Source: Sphingomonas oleivorans
GTDB taxonomy: Bacteria; Pseudomonadota; Alphaproteobacteria; Sphingomonadales; Sphingomonadaceae
Direction of reading: 5' to 3'
Assembly: GCF_003050615.1 (NCBI RefSeq)
Contig: NZ_NWBU01000004.1
Location: 496,001-560,000 of the forward strand
Length of the DNA stretch: 64,000 bases
This document shows, in pieces, positions 26,159 to 36,015 of the stretch. Position 1 is the stretch's first letter, and every line of letters begins with the position of its first letter. A program made the position numbers and the translations under genes. The notes below the pieces were generated by a model, which did not search any database, had not been told where the DNA came from, and was given only the letters and a program-made list of their open reading frames with translations.

Positions 26159-27434
26159 GCTCGATACCACCGCGCCCGATTTCGCCGCCCGCTTCGACGC
26201 GCTCGTAAATGCACGGCGCGAGGCCGACGAGGATGTATCGCGCGCGGTGGCCGATATTGTGCGCGACGTGCGCGAACGGGGCGACGCCGCGATCGCCGAC
26301 TATACGCGCCGCTTCGACCGCCACGATCTCGACACCTCCGGCTGGCAGGTACCCGCCGAGGAACGCCGCGCCGCGCTCGAAGGGCTCGCGCCCGATCTGC
26401 GCGCCGCGCTCGAGCTCGCCGCCACCCGCATCCGCGCCTATCATGCCGCGCAGCGCCCCGCCGACAGCGAGAGCGTGGACGAGGCGGGCGTCCGCATGGG
26501 CGCGCGCTGGACGCCGGTCGAGGCTGCGGGCCTCTATGTGCCGGGCGGACGCGCGGCCTATCCCTCCTCGGTGCTGATGAACGCCATTCCCGCCAAGGCG
26601 GCGGGCGTCTCCCGGCTCGCCATGGTCACGCCCACACCCGATGGCGTCGTCAACCCGCTCGTCCTCGCCGCCGCCGAGATTGCGGGCGTGGACGAGGTAT
26701 GGCGCATCGGCGGCGCGCAGGCGATCGCGGCGCTTGCCTATGGCAGCACGCGCATCGCTCCCGTCGACGTGATCGTCGGCCCCGGAAATGCCTGGGTGGC
26801 GGAAGCCAAGCGCCAGCTTTACGGCGTGGTCGGCATCGACATGGTGGCCGGCCCCTCCGAGATTCTCGTCGTGGCGGATGCGAAGAACGATCCCGACTGG
26901 ATCGCCGCCGATCTGCTCAGCCAGGCCGAGCATGATCCGACCAGCCAGTCGATCCTCTTCACCGACGATGCTGCCTTCGCCGATGCGGTGGCGAGCGCGG
27001 TCGAGGCGCAGCTTGGCCGGCTCCAGACCGGGGCCACCGCGCGCGCAAGCTGGGACGCCAATGGCGCGATCATCGTCATGGACCGGCTGGAGGCCGCCCC
27101 GCCGCTGGTCGATCGCCTCGCGCCCGAGCATCTGGAACTCGCGATCGACGATCCCGACGCCTTCTTCGCGCAAGTCCGCCATGCCGGCTCGGTCTTTCTT
27201 GGCCGCCACACGCCCGAGGCGATCGGCGATTATGTCGCCGGGCCGAACCATGTCCTTCCCACCGGCCGCCGCGCGCGCTTCTCCTCCGGCCTGTCCGCGC
27301 TCGATTTCATGAAGCGCACCAGCTTCATCGCGCTCGATCGGGCGAGCCTCGCGAAGATCGGCCCCGCGGCCGTAGCGCTCGCCCATGCCGAAGGCCTGCC
27401 CGCGCACGCCGCCTCCGTAGCGATCAGATTATGA
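26148..27434 (+). CDS. hisD: Histidinol dehydrogenase
   Basis: 428 residues, catalysing the last two oxidations to histidine with NAD+. It starts at GTG with GGGAGG upstream. Family motifs include [57 protein letters not shown], and the zinc/catalytic segment [22 protein letters not shown] and the late catalytic His in [18 protein letters not shown] are intact. ATGA overlap with nusB follows. Confidence 0.97.
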   Translation: MPLRLDTTAPDFAARFDALVNARREADEDVSRAVADIVRDVRERGDAAIADYTRRFDRHDLDTSGWQVPAEERRAALEGLAPDLRAALELAATRIRAYHAAQRPADSESVDEAGVRMGARWTPVEAAGLYVPGGRAAYPSSVLMNAIPAKAAGVSRLAMVTPTPDGVVNPLVLAAAEIAGVDEVWRIGGAQAIAALAYGSTRIAPVDVIVGPGNAWVAEAKRQLYGVVGIDMVAGPSEILVVADAKNDPDWIAADLLSQAEHDPTSQSILFTDDAAFADAVASAVEAQLGRLQTGATARASWDANGAIIVMDRLEAAPPLVDRLAPEHLELAIDDPDAFFAQVRHAGSVFLGRHTPEAIGDYVAGPNHVLPTGRRARFSSGLSALDFMKRTSFIALDRASLAKIGPAAVALAHAEGLPAHAASVAIRL

Positions 27435-27889
27435 CCAAGACCAAAAACGAACGTTCCCGCTCGCGCTCCGCCGCGCGCCTTGCCGCCGTCCAGGCGCTCT
27501 ATCAGCAGGAGATGGAGGGCACCAAGCTCCCCATATTGCTCGACGAGTTCCACCGTCATCGCCTCGGCGCGACGATCGAGGATGTCGAATATGCCCAGGC
27601 TGAGATCGACTTTTTCGATGATCTGGTGAAGGGCGTCGACGCCCGCCGCGCGGAGATAGACGCCGCCATCTCGGCCAGGCTGGCGAGCGGCTGGAGCCTC
27701 GAACGGCTCGACAAGCCGATGCGCCAGATCTTGCGCGCGGGCACCTATGAGCTGATCGCGCGCATCGACGTGCCGACCGCGACCGTCATCAGCGAATATG
27801 TCGACGTCGCCGACGCCTTCTACGCCAAGCGCGAAAAGGGCTTCGTCAACGGCCTGCTCGACGGCGTCGCCAAGGCGGTGCGCGCGTGA
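27431..27889 (+). CDS. nusB: Transcription antitermination factor NusB
   Basis: 152 residues, all helical. SRSAARLAAVQALYQQEM and the C-terminal TVISEYVDVADAFYAKREKGFVNGLLDGVAKAVRA are characteristic. NusB binds boxA RNA with S10 to support rRNA transcription. The N-terminal KTKNERSRSR is basic. It overlaps hisD by 4 bases and is followed by a palindrome and thiL. Confidence 0.96.
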   Translation: MTKTKNERSRSRSAARLAAVQALYQQEMEGTKLPILLDEFHRHRLGATIEDVEYAQAEIDFFDDLVKGVDARRAEIDAAISARLASGWSLERLDKPMRQILRAGTYELIARIDVPTATVISEYVDVADAFYAKREKGFVNGLLDGVAKAVRA

Positions 27890-27900
27890 ACGGGAACACC

Positions 27901-27920
27901 CTCTCCCCCTCCGGGGAGAG
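27901..27920. repeat. Intergenic palindrome overlapping the thiL ribosome-binding site
   Basis: CTCTCCCC and GGGGAGAG form a perfect 8-bp inverted repeat with a 4-base centre. The right arm contains the GGGGAGAGGG that acts as Shine-Dalgarno for thiL, so folding would hide it. The sequence looks like a dispersed GC-rich palindrome inserted between nusB and thiL. Confidence 0.7.
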
Positions 27921-27926
27921 GGATTG

Positions 27927-28856
27927 ATGTCCCGCGAATCCGATTTCATTGCCGCCCTCGCCCGGCTCGCCACCCATCCCGCCGCGCGCGGCCTCGCGGA
28001 CGACGCCGCGGTCCTGCCCCCGCCCGCCGCGGATCTCGTCCTCACCCACGACATGCTCGTGGAGGGGGTGCATTTCCTTGCCACCGATCCGCCGCAGGAC
28101 GTTGCCCGGAAGCTCGTCGCGGTGAATCTCTCCGATCTCGCCGCCAAGGGCGCGACGCCGATTGGCGCGTTGATGGGCTACGGCCTCGGCGCCGATCCGG
28201 CCTGGGACAGGGCCTTTCTCGACGGCCTCGAACAGGCGCTCGCCCGCTTTGCCACGCCGCTGCTCGGCGGGGATACGGTCGCCATGCCCGCAGGCACGCC
28301 GCGCGCGATCGGCCTCACCGCGATCGGCACATCGCCCTGTGCCCCGGCCCGATCGGGCGCAAAGCCCGGCGACCGGCTGTGGGTTACGGGACCGATCGGA
28401 GATGCCGGCCTCGGCCTCCGCATCGCACGCGGCGATCGCCCCGGCCCGGATGTGCTGCGCGACGCCTATCGCCGCCCCGAGCCCCGGCTTGCCGAAGGAC
28501 GCGCGCTGGCACCCCATGTCCATGCCATGGCTGACATATCGGACGGCCTGCTGATCGACGCCGCACGCATGGCCGCCGCCAGCGGCCTCGCCGTCGCGAT
28601 CGATCTTGCCGCCATCCCCCTTTCGCCCGAGGCCGTCGCCTTCGCCGGGGACGATCGCGCCGCGCGCCTCGCCGCGGCCACTGCCGGCGACGATTATCAG
28701 CTCCTCTTCGCAGCTGCCGAGGATGCGACCCTGCCCCCGCTTCCCGGCCTCGCGCCCATCGGCCGCTTCGCCGCCGGATCGGGGCTCAGCCTCGGCGACG
28801 GGGCGGAAGTCGTGCCGCTCCCCGCCCGGCTGGGCTATGAGCATGGCGCATCCTGA
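27927..28856 (+). CDS. thiL: Thiamine-monophosphate kinase
   Basis: 309 residues; phosphorylates thiamine monophosphate to the active diphosphate. It begins SRESDFIAALARLA, has GLADDAAVL, VLTHDMLVEGVHF, VNLSDLAAKGATPIGAL and the Mg-ATP segment LLGGDTV, and a later ADISDGLLIDAARMAAASG typical of the AIR synthase-like fold. The nusB-thiL neighbourhood is conserved in many proteobacteria. The ribosome-binding site lies in the palindrome upstream. Confidence 0.95.
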   Translation: MSRESDFIAALARLATHPAARGLADDAAVLPPPAADLVLTHDMLVEGVHFLATDPPQDVARKLVAVNLSDLAAKGATPIGALMGYGLGADPAWDRAFLDGLEQALARFATPLLGGDTVAMPAGTPRAIGLTAIGTSPCAPARSGAKPGDRLWVTGPIGDAGLGLRIARGDRPGPDVLRDAYRRPEPRLAEGRALAPHVHAMADISDGLLIDAARMAAASGLAVAIDLAAIPLSPEAVAFAGDDRAARLAAATAGDDYQLLFAAAEDATLPPLPGLAPIGRFAAGSGLSLGDGAEVVPLPARLGYEHGAS

Positions 28857-28963
28857 TCCTGCGGGGCAGAGTTTCACGGAGCCCTTCACCCAAATCAATA
28901 TCGGTTAATGCGGCCCGCGTCCGCCCATGGTCTGCCGGGATATAGCCCGTGAGGGAGACCGGC

Positions 28964-29164
28964 ATGGACCTTCTCGCCCGATTGCAGCCGCTCCAGGAGG
29001 CCTATCTGCTGAGCCTCGTCGCGATGCTGGTCTTCGTCACCGGCCTTTCCCTACGGAATGGCGGGGTCCTGCGCGGCAAAGGCGCGCTTTATCTTTGGGC
29101 TGTGCTGGTCCTGCTCCCGCTCTTCGCCGGGGCCGGCTGGTTCTATGCCGAATTGATCGTCTAG
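28964..29164 (+). CDS. Small two-helix membrane protein, unknown function
   Basis: 66 residues; GGGAGA lies 6 bases before the ATG. Two hydrophobic segments (YLLSLVAMLVFVTGLSL and ALYLWAVLVLLPLFAGAGWFYAEL) are separated by a short basic loop (RNGGVLRGKG). No family is recognised. It sits between thiL and the pyrophosphatase gene in the same direction. Confidence 0.65.
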   Translation: MDLLARLQPLQEAYLLSLVAMLVFVTGLSLRNGGVLRGKGALYLWAVLVLLPLFAGAGWFYAELIV

Positions 29165-29307
29165 CCGCGAAATTCCGTAGCTGAGCGCGGCGCTCGGTGC
29201 GGCTTGTCGCGGGTGCGCACCAGGATCATATTCCGGTCCCCCCGGCACGGAAGCTCCCGCCAGAGAGGAGTCGAAACCGCGACGGATAAGGAAGGGAGGG
29301 AGATCGG

Positions 29308-31419
29308 ATGCTCATCGTGCAACTGGCCATCGCCTGTGGCCTGCTCGCCATCCTCTATGGCTTCGTCACCAGCCGGCAGGTGCTGGCCGCTTCCCCCGGC
29401 AATGCGCGCATGCAGGATATCGCCGCGGCCATCCAGGAAGGCGCGCGCGCCTATCTCGGCCGCCAATATCGCACCATCGCGATTGTCGGGATCGTCGTCG
29501 CAATCCTCGTCTACGCCTTTCTCGGGCTCACTTCGGCGATCGCCTTCGCCATCGGCGCGCTGCTCTCGGGTTCCGCCGGCTTCATCGGCATGACCATCTC
29601 GGTGAAGGCCAATGTCCGCACCGCCGAAGCCGCGCGGCACGGCCTCCAGGCCGGCCTCACCCTCGCCTTCCGCGCGGGCGCGATCACGGGCATGCTGGTG
29701 GCGGGCCTCGCACTCCTGGCGATCTCGGTCTTCTTCTTCTATCTGACGGGCCCCGCCGGCCATGGCCCCGATGATCGCATCGTGATCGACGCGCTTGTGG
29801 CGCTGGCCTTCGGCGCCTCGCTCATCTCTATCTTCGCGCGGCTGGGCGGCGGCATCTTCACCAAGGCGGCGGATGTCGGCGCCGATCTTGTCGGCAAGGT
29901 CGAGGCCGGCATTCCCGAGGACGATCCCCGCAATCCGGCAGTGATCGCGGACAATGTCGGCGACAATGTCGGCGACTGCGCGGGCATGGCGGCCGACCTG
30001 TTCGAAACCTATGTCGTCACGATCGGCGCGACGATGGTGCTGACGGCGCTGCTCATCGACGTGCCCGACGCCCGGCTCTTCGCGCTGATGGCGCTGCCGC
30101 TGCTCATCGGTGGCGTCTGCATTATCAGCTCGATCATCGGCACCTATATGGTCCGCCTCGGCGCGCGGGAATCGATCATGGGCGCGCTCTACAAGGGCTT
30201 CTGGACGACCGCGCTCCTCTCCATCCCAGCCATCTATCTCGTCACCGATTATGTGCTGGGGGACATGAACGCTCCCGTCGGCGGCCCGGACGACGCCAAC
30301 GGCTTTACTGGCATGGACCTGTTCTGGTGCATGATGCTGGGCCTCGGCGTCACCGCCTCGCTCGTCTGGATCACCGAATATTATACCGGCACCAATTATC
30401 GCCCGGTAAAGTCGATCGCGCGCGCCTCCGAGACGGGCCATGGCACCAACGTCATCCAGGGCCTCGCCGTCAGCCTGGAGGCGACGGCAATGCCGACGGT
30501 CGTGATCTGCATCGGCATCATCGTCGCCTATCAGCTCGCCGGCCTGATCGGCATCGGCTTTGCCGCCACCTCGATGCTCGCGCTGGCGGGCATGGTGGTG
30601 GCGCTCGACGCCTATGGTCCCGTCACCGACAATGCCGGCGGCATCGCCGAGATGGCCGGCCTCGAACATGAGGTCCGCATCCGCACCGACGCGCTCGATG
30701 CGGTCGGCAACACCACCAAGGCGGTGACGAAGGGCTATGCGATCGGATCGGCGGGCCTTGCCGCACTCGTCCTGTTCGGCGCCTACACTACCGACCTTGC
30801 CCTGTTCTTCCCCGATCTGGCGGTCGATTTCTCACTGTCCAATCCCTATGTCATCGTCGGGCTGCTGCTCGGCGCGCTGCTCCCCTATCTGTTCGGCGCG
30901 ATGGGGATGACGGCGGTCGGCCGCGCTGGGGGCGCGGTGGTGGAGGAGGTGCGCGGCCAGTTCCGCGACAATCCCGGCATCATGGCGGGGACGAGCCGGC
31001 CAAACTATGCCCGCACGGTCGATCTCGTCACGCGCGCCGCGATCCGCGAGATGATCGTGCCGAGCCTGCTGCCCGTGGCAACGCCGATCCTGGTCTATTT
31101 CGCGATCCGCGCCGTCGCCGGCCAGGCCAACGGCTTCGCGGCGCTCGGCGCGCTGCTGCTCGGCGTGATCGTCTCCGGCCTGTTCGTGGCGATTTCGATG
31201 ACGAGCGGCGGCGGCGCCTGGGACAATGCCAAGAAATATATCGAGGATGGCAATTACGGCGGCAAGGGATCGGCGGCGCACAAGGCGGCCGTCACCGGCG
31301 ACACGGTCGGCGATCCCTATAAGGATACGGCAGGCCCCGCGGTGAATCCCATGATCAAGATCACCAACATCGTCGCGCTGCTACTGCTGGCGGCGCTGGC
31401 GGGGCAGGCCGCGGGCTGA
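29308..31419 (+). CDS. hppA: K+-independent H+-translocating membrane pyrophosphatase
   Basis: 703 residues with about 16 transmembrane helices. It couples pyrophosphate hydrolysis to proton export. The substrate site is [21 protein letters not shown] followed by [18 protein letters not shown], with a third acidic motif in [18 protein letters not shown]. At the K+-dependence position the sequence is [10 protein letters not shown]: Lys-471 and Thr-474 mark the K+-independent, H+-pumping class, in which K+-dependent enzymes have Ala and Gly/Ala. It helps recover energy from PPi released by biosynthesis. Confidence 0.96.
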   Translation: MLIVQLAIACGLLAILYGFVTSRQVLAASPGNARMQDIAAAIQEGARAYLGRQYRTIAIVGIVVAILVYAFLGLTSAIAFAIGALLSGSAGFIGMTISVKANVRTAEAARHGLQAGLTLAFRAGAITGMLVAGLALLAISVFFFYLTGPAGHGPDDRIVIDALVALAFGASLISIFARLGGGIFTKAADVGADLVGKVEAGIPEDDPRNPAVIADNVGDNVGDCAGMAADLFETYVVTIGATMVLTALLIDVPDARLFALMALPLLIGGVCIISSIIGTYMVRLGARESIMGALYKGFWTTALLSIPAIYLVTDYVLGDMNAPVGGPDDANGFTGMDLFWCMMLGLGVTASLVWITEYYTGTNYRPVKSIARASETGHGTNVIQGLAVSLEATAMPTVVICIGIIVAYQLAGLIGIGFAATSMLALAGMVVALDAYGPVTDNAGGIAEMAGLEHEVRIRTDALDAVGNTTKAVTKGYAIGSAGLAALVLFGAYTTDLALFFPDLAVDFSLSNPYVIVGLLLGALLPYLFGAMGMTAVGRAGGAVVEEVRGQFRDNPGIMAGTSRPNYARTVDLVTRAAIREMIVPSLLPVATPILVYFAIRAVAGQANGFAALGALLLGVIVSGLFVAISMTSGGGAWDNAKKYIEDGNYGGKGSAAHKAAVTGDTVGDPYKDTAGPAVNPMIKITNIVALLLLAALAGQAAG

Positions 31420-31519
31420 TTTCACGGTCAAATCGTCATTTTCACTCTGGAGCTTTTGGCGACTGGACGGCGGATATTTGCTTGTTAAGCTCGCCCGTCA
31501 TGGATCTGCGGGGGGCCAG

Positions 31520-33427
31520 ATGATCCGTCCGATCGTCTTGTTGCTGTCATTGCTTCTGCCTGTCTGCGTCGCGTCGGCCGCGCCGCGTCCAATCGAGCAG
31601 TTCGCCGCGCTGCCCTTCATCAGCGCGCCCGAACTGTCGCCCCGCGGCGATCGGATCGCGGCCCGCGTCGCGGTCAACGGCACGCAATATCTGATGATCC
31701 ATCCCATATTCGATGGAAGCGCGCAGCCGACGCTGATTCCGGTCGGCGACAATGATCTCAACTGGTTTCAATGGGTGAACGACGATTGGCTCGTCATAGG
31801 CGTCGGCGCCATGTCTCCGGTCGGGAGCGAACAATGGTATATCCGCCGCGCGATCGGCGTCAGCGCGGATGGCAAGAAGACGAACGTCATCGCTGCGCAC
31901 CAGGCCGCGCAAAATGCGGATGACCTGCTGTGGATCGCGCGGGACGGCAGCTCCCGCATCCTGCTCGCGCTGCAAAAGTCGATCTATTCCATTGATCCCG
32001 GTTTCTGGCCCGAGGTCGTCGAGGTCGATGTCTCGACCGGCAGGACGAAGACGGTGGTCCGGCCCGTCCAATATGTGATGAACTGGTATGCCGATGGCGC
32101 CGGCACGGTCCGGATGGGTGTCGGCTATAATGACGATACGCAAACGTCCCGGTTGCTCTATCGCGGCAGCGCCTCGGAACGCTTCCACACGGTCGACCGC
32201 GCGGATCGGCGCAAGGGCGAAAGCCTGCTCGCCCCCGCCTTGTTCCTCGACGGCGGCAAGGCGATCGCGGTCAACGATCAGGACGGCTTCGACGCGCTCT
32301 ACGAAATGGATCTCGCCACTTTGTCGCTCGGCAAGCGCATCTTCGGCGCCGCAGGCTATGATCTTGATGCGCTGCTGGCCGGGGCGGACGGGAAAAGCCT
32401 CGCCGGCGCGCGCTTCACCGATACGCGTCGGCGCGTCCACTGGTTCGATCCCGTGCTGACCGAGGTGCAGCGCAGCATCGACCAGGCGGTCGGTGATCGC
32501 CATGCCGAGATCGTCTCGATGAACCGCGATCGCACCAAGCTGCTCGTGGAGGTAGGCAGCGCGGATCAGGCCGGTGCGCTTTATTATTACGACCTCGCGG
32601 ACGGCGCGATGCAGCGCATCGCCTGGAATGACGAGACGCTCAAGAACACGCACCTCCATCCGGTCAAAACGATCCGCTTCAAGGCGCGCGATGGCCTCGA
32701 AATCCCCGCGGTGCTGACGCTCCCCAAGGGTCTGCCGACGAAGGATCTGCCGCTGATCGTGCTGCCCCATGGCGGCCCCTTCGCCCGCGATTCCGAAAGT
32801 TGGGATTGGTGGGTCCAGTTCCTCGCCGATCGCGGCTATGCCGTGATCCAGCCCAATTATCGGGGCTCCTCCGGCTTCGGCACCGCCTTCGCGGAAAAGG
32901 GCGAGGGCGAATGGGGCCTGAAGATGCAGGACGATCTGGACGATGCACGCGCCTATATGATCGAGCAGGGGATCGCCGATCCCAAGCGCGTCTGCATGGT
33001 CGGCGCCTCCTATGGCGGCTATGCCGCGATGCGCGCCGCGCAGCGCAACGGATCGCTCTATCGCTGCGCCATCGCCTATGCCGGCGTGTCCGATCTGGGC
33101 GCCATGCGCCGCTATGATTCCCGTTTCCTCAACAGCAAGGGCCGGAGCGACTGGCTGAAGCGTCAGGCGCCCGATTTCCGCGCCGTCTCGCCCGTCTTCG
33201 ACGCGGGCGGCTTCTCCACGCCCATCCTCCTCATGCACGGCAAGAAGGATCGGACGGTCCCCGTCTCGCAGTCGCGCGAAATGGCGGAAAAGCTGAAAGC
33301 CGCGGGCAAGCCCCATATCTATATCGAACAGCCGCTCGCCGATCATCATTTCAGCCGCGCGGACGATCGCCTCTTATTCCTTCGGGAGATGGAGAAATTC
33401 CTGAACGAGCATAATCCCGCCGGATGA
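31520..33427 (+). CDS. Exported S9 prolyl-oligopeptidase-family peptidase
   Basis: About 635 residues from the ATG at 31520; an upstream TTG at 31478 is possible. A signal peptide (RPIVLLLSLLLPVCVASAA) is followed by a beta-propeller region and a C-terminal alpha/beta hydrolase. The triad is visible: nucleophile Ser in VGASYGGYAAM, Asp in GKKDRTVPVS, His in LADHHFSR. The family trims short peptides in the periplasm. Its stop overlaps the deoA start (ATGA), so an exported peptidase is coupled to nucleoside catabolism, which is unexpected. Confidence 0.9.
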   Translation: MIRPIVLLLSLLLPVCVASAAPRPIEQFAALPFISAPELSPRGDRIAARVAVNGTQYLMIHPIFDGSAQPTLIPVGDNDLNWFQWVNDDWLVIGVGAMSPVGSEQWYIRRAIGVSADGKKTNVIAAHQAAQNADDLLWIARDGSSRILLALQKSIYSIDPGFWPEVVEVDVSTGRTKTVVRPVQYVMNWYADGAGTVRMGVGYNDDTQTSRLLYRGSASERFHTVDRADRRKGESLLAPALFLDGGKAIAVNDQDGFDALYEMDLATLSLGKRIFGAAGYDLDALLAGADGKSLAGARFTDTRRRVHWFDPVLTEVQRSIDQAVGDRHAEIVSMNRDRTKLLVEVGSADQAGALYYYDLADGAMQRIAWNDETLKNTHLHPVKTIRFKARDGLEIPAVLTLPKGLPTKDLPLIVLPHGGPFARDSESWDWWVQFLADRGYAVIQPNYRGSSGFGTAFAEKGEGEWGLKMQDDLDDARAYMIEQGIADPKRVCMVGASYGGYAAMRAAQRNGSLYRCAIAYAGVSDLGAMRRYDSRFLNSKGRSDWLKRQAPDFRAVSPVFDAGGFSTPILLMHGKKDRTVPVSQSREMAEKLKAAGKPHIYIEQPLADHHFSRADDRLLFLREMEKFLNEHNPAG

Positions 33428-34755
33428 GCCTGCTCGAATCGATCCGTCGCAAACGGGATGGCGGCCGGCTCGACGCGCCGGACATTGCCGCCTTCGTCTC
33501 GCGCCTCGCGGATGGATCGATCGAGCCCGAGCAGGCGGCCGCGCTCGCCATGGCAATCTATCTGAGGGGCATGGATTTCGCCGAAACGGGCGCGCTCACC
33601 GCCGCCATGGCGCGATCCGGCACGATCCTCGACTGGGCCGGCATGCTGTCTGGCCCGGTGCTCGACAAACATTCGACGGGCGGCATAGGCGATAAGGTGT
33701 CGCTGATGCTGGCGCCGATCGTCGCGGCATGCGGCGGCTATGTGCCGATGATCTCGGGACGCGGCCTCGGCCATACGGGCGGCACGCTCGACAAGCTCGC
33801 CAGCATCCCCGGCTATGATCCCTTCCCCGGGCTCGATCGGCTGCGGCAGGTGGTGCGCGATGTCGGCTGCGCGATCATCGGCCAGACGGACGATCTCGCA
33901 CCCGCCGATCGCCGCCTCTATGCGGTGCGCGACGTCACCGCGACGATCGAATCGACCCCGCTGATCACCGCCTCGATCCTCTCCAAGAAGGTCGCCGCCG
34001 GGCTCGACGGGCTGGTGATGGATATCAAGATCGGCTCGGGCGCCTTCATGGCGACCGAGGCCGAGGCCCGCCTGCTGTCCGCCAGCATCCTCGGCACCGC
34101 CGCCGCCATGGGCCTGCCCGCGCGCACGCTGATCACCGACATGGGCCAGACGCTGGGCACGACTGCCGGCAATGCCGTCGAGGTCGGCGAGACGATCCGC
34201 TATCTCAAGGGCGATCGCGATCCCCGGCTGGACGAGGTCGTCCTGGCGCTCGCCGCCGAGATGCTGCTGCTGGGCCGCCTCGACGCCGATCGCGACGCCG
34301 CCCGCGCGCGTGCCGAGGCGGCGCTCACCTCCGGCTGCGCGGCCGAGACCTTCGCCCGCATGGTCGCCGCACTCGGCGGCCCCACGGACCTGATCGACCA
34401 TCCGGAACGCCGTCTCGCCGCAGCCCCCGTCATCCTCCCCGTCTTTCCCGAGGTGGCGGGCCATCTCGTCGCGGTGGATGGGAAGGCGATCGGCAGGACG
34501 ATCATCGGCCTCGGCGGCGGCCGCACGCGCATCGCGGACCGGATCGATCCTAGGGTCGGCTTCACCCATGTCGCGCCGATCGGTGCTGCGGTCGGCCCCG
34601 ATCGGCCGCTGGCGATGATCCATGCCGCGACGCCCGAATCCGCTGCGCGGGGGCTGGCCGAATTTCGCCGAGCCTGTATCGTCGGCGAAATAACCCCACC
34701 GCAAAACCCCGTGGTTCATGCGCCCGTGGTCCATGCGGTGGTGACGGATTTCTGA
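33424..34755 (+). CDS. deoA: Thymidine phosphorylase
   Basis: 443 residues. It splits thymidine (and often deoxyuridine) with phosphate to base and 2-deoxyribose-1-phosphate. Motifs include LDKHSTGGIGDKVSLMLAPI, SGRGLGHTGGTLDKLASIPG, the catalytic Arg/Ser/Lys region VRDVTATIESTPLITASILSKK and MDIKIGSGAFM. The N-terminal RRKRDGGRLDAPDIAAFV is typical of class II phosphorylases. The length fits DeoA (440) rather than the longer AMP phosphorylase. It overlaps the S9 gene and precedes the nucleoside transporter. Confidence 0.95.
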   Translation: MSLLESIRRKRDGGRLDAPDIAAFVSRLADGSIEPEQAAALAMAIYLRGMDFAETGALTAAMARSGTILDWAGMLSGPVLDKHSTGGIGDKVSLMLAPIVAACGGYVPMISGRGLGHTGGTLDKLASIPGYDPFPGLDRLRQVVRDVGCAIIGQTDDLAPADRRLYAVRDVTATIESTPLITASILSKKVAAGLDGLVMDIKIGSGAFMATEAEARLLSASILGTAAAMGLPARTLITDMGQTLGTTAGNAVEVGETIRYLKGDRDPRLDEVVLALAAEMLLLGRLDADRDAARARAEAALTSGCAAETFARMVAALGGPTDLIDHPERRLAAAPVILPVFPEVAGHLVAVDGKAIGRTIIGLGGGRTRIADRIDPRVGFTHVAPIGAAVGPDRPLAMIHAATPESAARGLAEFRRACIVGEITPPQNPVVHAPVVHAVVTDF

Positions 34756-34782
34756 TCTTATCCAGGGACGGCCGTTTACCTC

Positions 34783-36015
34783 ATGCAGAAACTCCTGATC
34801 GGCGCGCTGGGCATCATCCTGATCCTGGCGATCGCCGTGCTGCTCTCGTCGAACCGCCGCCATATCCGGCCGCGTGTCGTGCTCGCCGCTTTCGCGCTCC
34901 AGGCCGGCATCGCCACGCTCGTGCTCTACGTCCCCGCCGGCCGCGCCACGATCGGCTGGCTTTCGGGCGGGGTCGCGGCGCTGTTGAGCTACAGCCAGGC
35001 CGGCACCAATTTCGTGTTCGGCGGCCTCGCCAATCCCGCGCTCGGCGGCAGCTTCGCGATCCAGGCGCTGCCCGTGATCATCTTCTTCGCGGCACTCGTC
35101 TCGATCCTCTATTATCTGCGCGTGATGCAATATGTCGTCCGCTTCGTCGGCGGCGCGATCGAGAAGATCACCGGCGTCTCCAAGGTCGAATCGCTGTGTG
35201 CGGCGGCCAATATCTTCGTCGGCCAGTCCGAATCCCCGCTCGTCATCCGCCCCTATCTGCCCAGCCTCACGCCTTCGCAGCTCTTCACGGTGATGGCGTC
35301 CGGCATGGCGGGCGTCGCCGGCACGATCCTCGCCGCCTATGCCTCGATGGGCATACGCATCGATTATCTGCTCGCCGCCTCCTTCATGTCCGCGCCGGGC
35401 GGCATATTGATGGCGAAGATCATGATGCCCGACGATCCCGAAGTACCGATCGACCGCCCCGTCGAGCTGGCGGAGGCGACGCATGACGAGGAAGCGCCCG
35501 CCAACATCATCATGGCGGCGGCACAAGGCGCGCAGCTCGGCGTCAAGCTCGCGGTCGCGGTGGGCGCGATGGTGCTTGCTTTCGTGGCGCTGGTGGCGCT
35601 CGCCAACGGCATATTGTCGGGCGTCGGCGGCTGGTTCGGCCAGCCCGACCTCAGCTTCCAGAAGCTGCTCGGCCTGATCTTCGCGCCGGTCATGTTCCTG
35701 CTGAACGTGCCGTGGAAGGAAGCGCTCGCCGCCGGCGGGCTGTTCGGCGAGAAGGTCGTGCTCAACGAATTCGTCGCCTATATCCATCTCGGCGAACGGG
35801 CGGGAACGCTCAGCCCGCATACGATCGCGATCATCACCTTTGCCTTGTGCGGCTTCGCCAATTTCAGCTCGATCGCGATCCAGATGGCGGTCACGGGCGG
35901 GCTCGCTCCCAATCAGCGGCCGCTCATCGCTCGGCTCGGCATCAAGGCGCTGATCGCGGGCTCGCTCGCTAACCTCATGTCGGCAGCGCTTGCCGGCATA
36001 TTGATCACCTCATGA
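34783..36015 (+). CDS. nupC: CNT-family nucleoside transporter
   Basis: 410 residues with about ten hydrophobic helices. The concentrative nucleoside transporter signature is present: GGAIEKITGVSKVESLCAAANIFVGQSESPLVIRPYL, ASGMAGVAGTILAAYASMG and NEFVAYIHL, followed by FALCGFANFSSIAIQMAV. These transporters import nucleosides with H+ or Na+. It sits between deoA and deoC, overlapping the latter by 4 bases, so import and breakdown are made together. The symbol follows the E. coli homologue. Confidence 0.93.
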   Translation: MQKLLIGALGIILILAIAVLLSSNRRHIRPRVVLAAFALQAGIATLVLYVPAGRATIGWLSGGVAALLSYSQAGTNFVFGGLANPALGGSFAIQALPVIIFFAALVSILYYLRVMQYVVRFVGGAIEKITGVSKVESLCAAANIFVGQSESPLVIRPYLPSLTPSQLFTVMASGMAGVAGTILAAYASMGIRIDYLLAASFMSAPGGILMAKIMMPDDPEVPIDRPVELAEATHDEEAPANIIMAAAQGAQLGVKLAVAVGAMVLAFVALVALANGILSGVGGWFGQPDLSFQKLLGLIFAPVMFLLNVPWKEALAAGGLFGEKVVLNEFVAYIHLGERAGTLSPHTIAIITFALCGFANFSSIAIQMAVTGGLAPNQRPLIARLGIKALIAGSLANLMSAALAGILITS

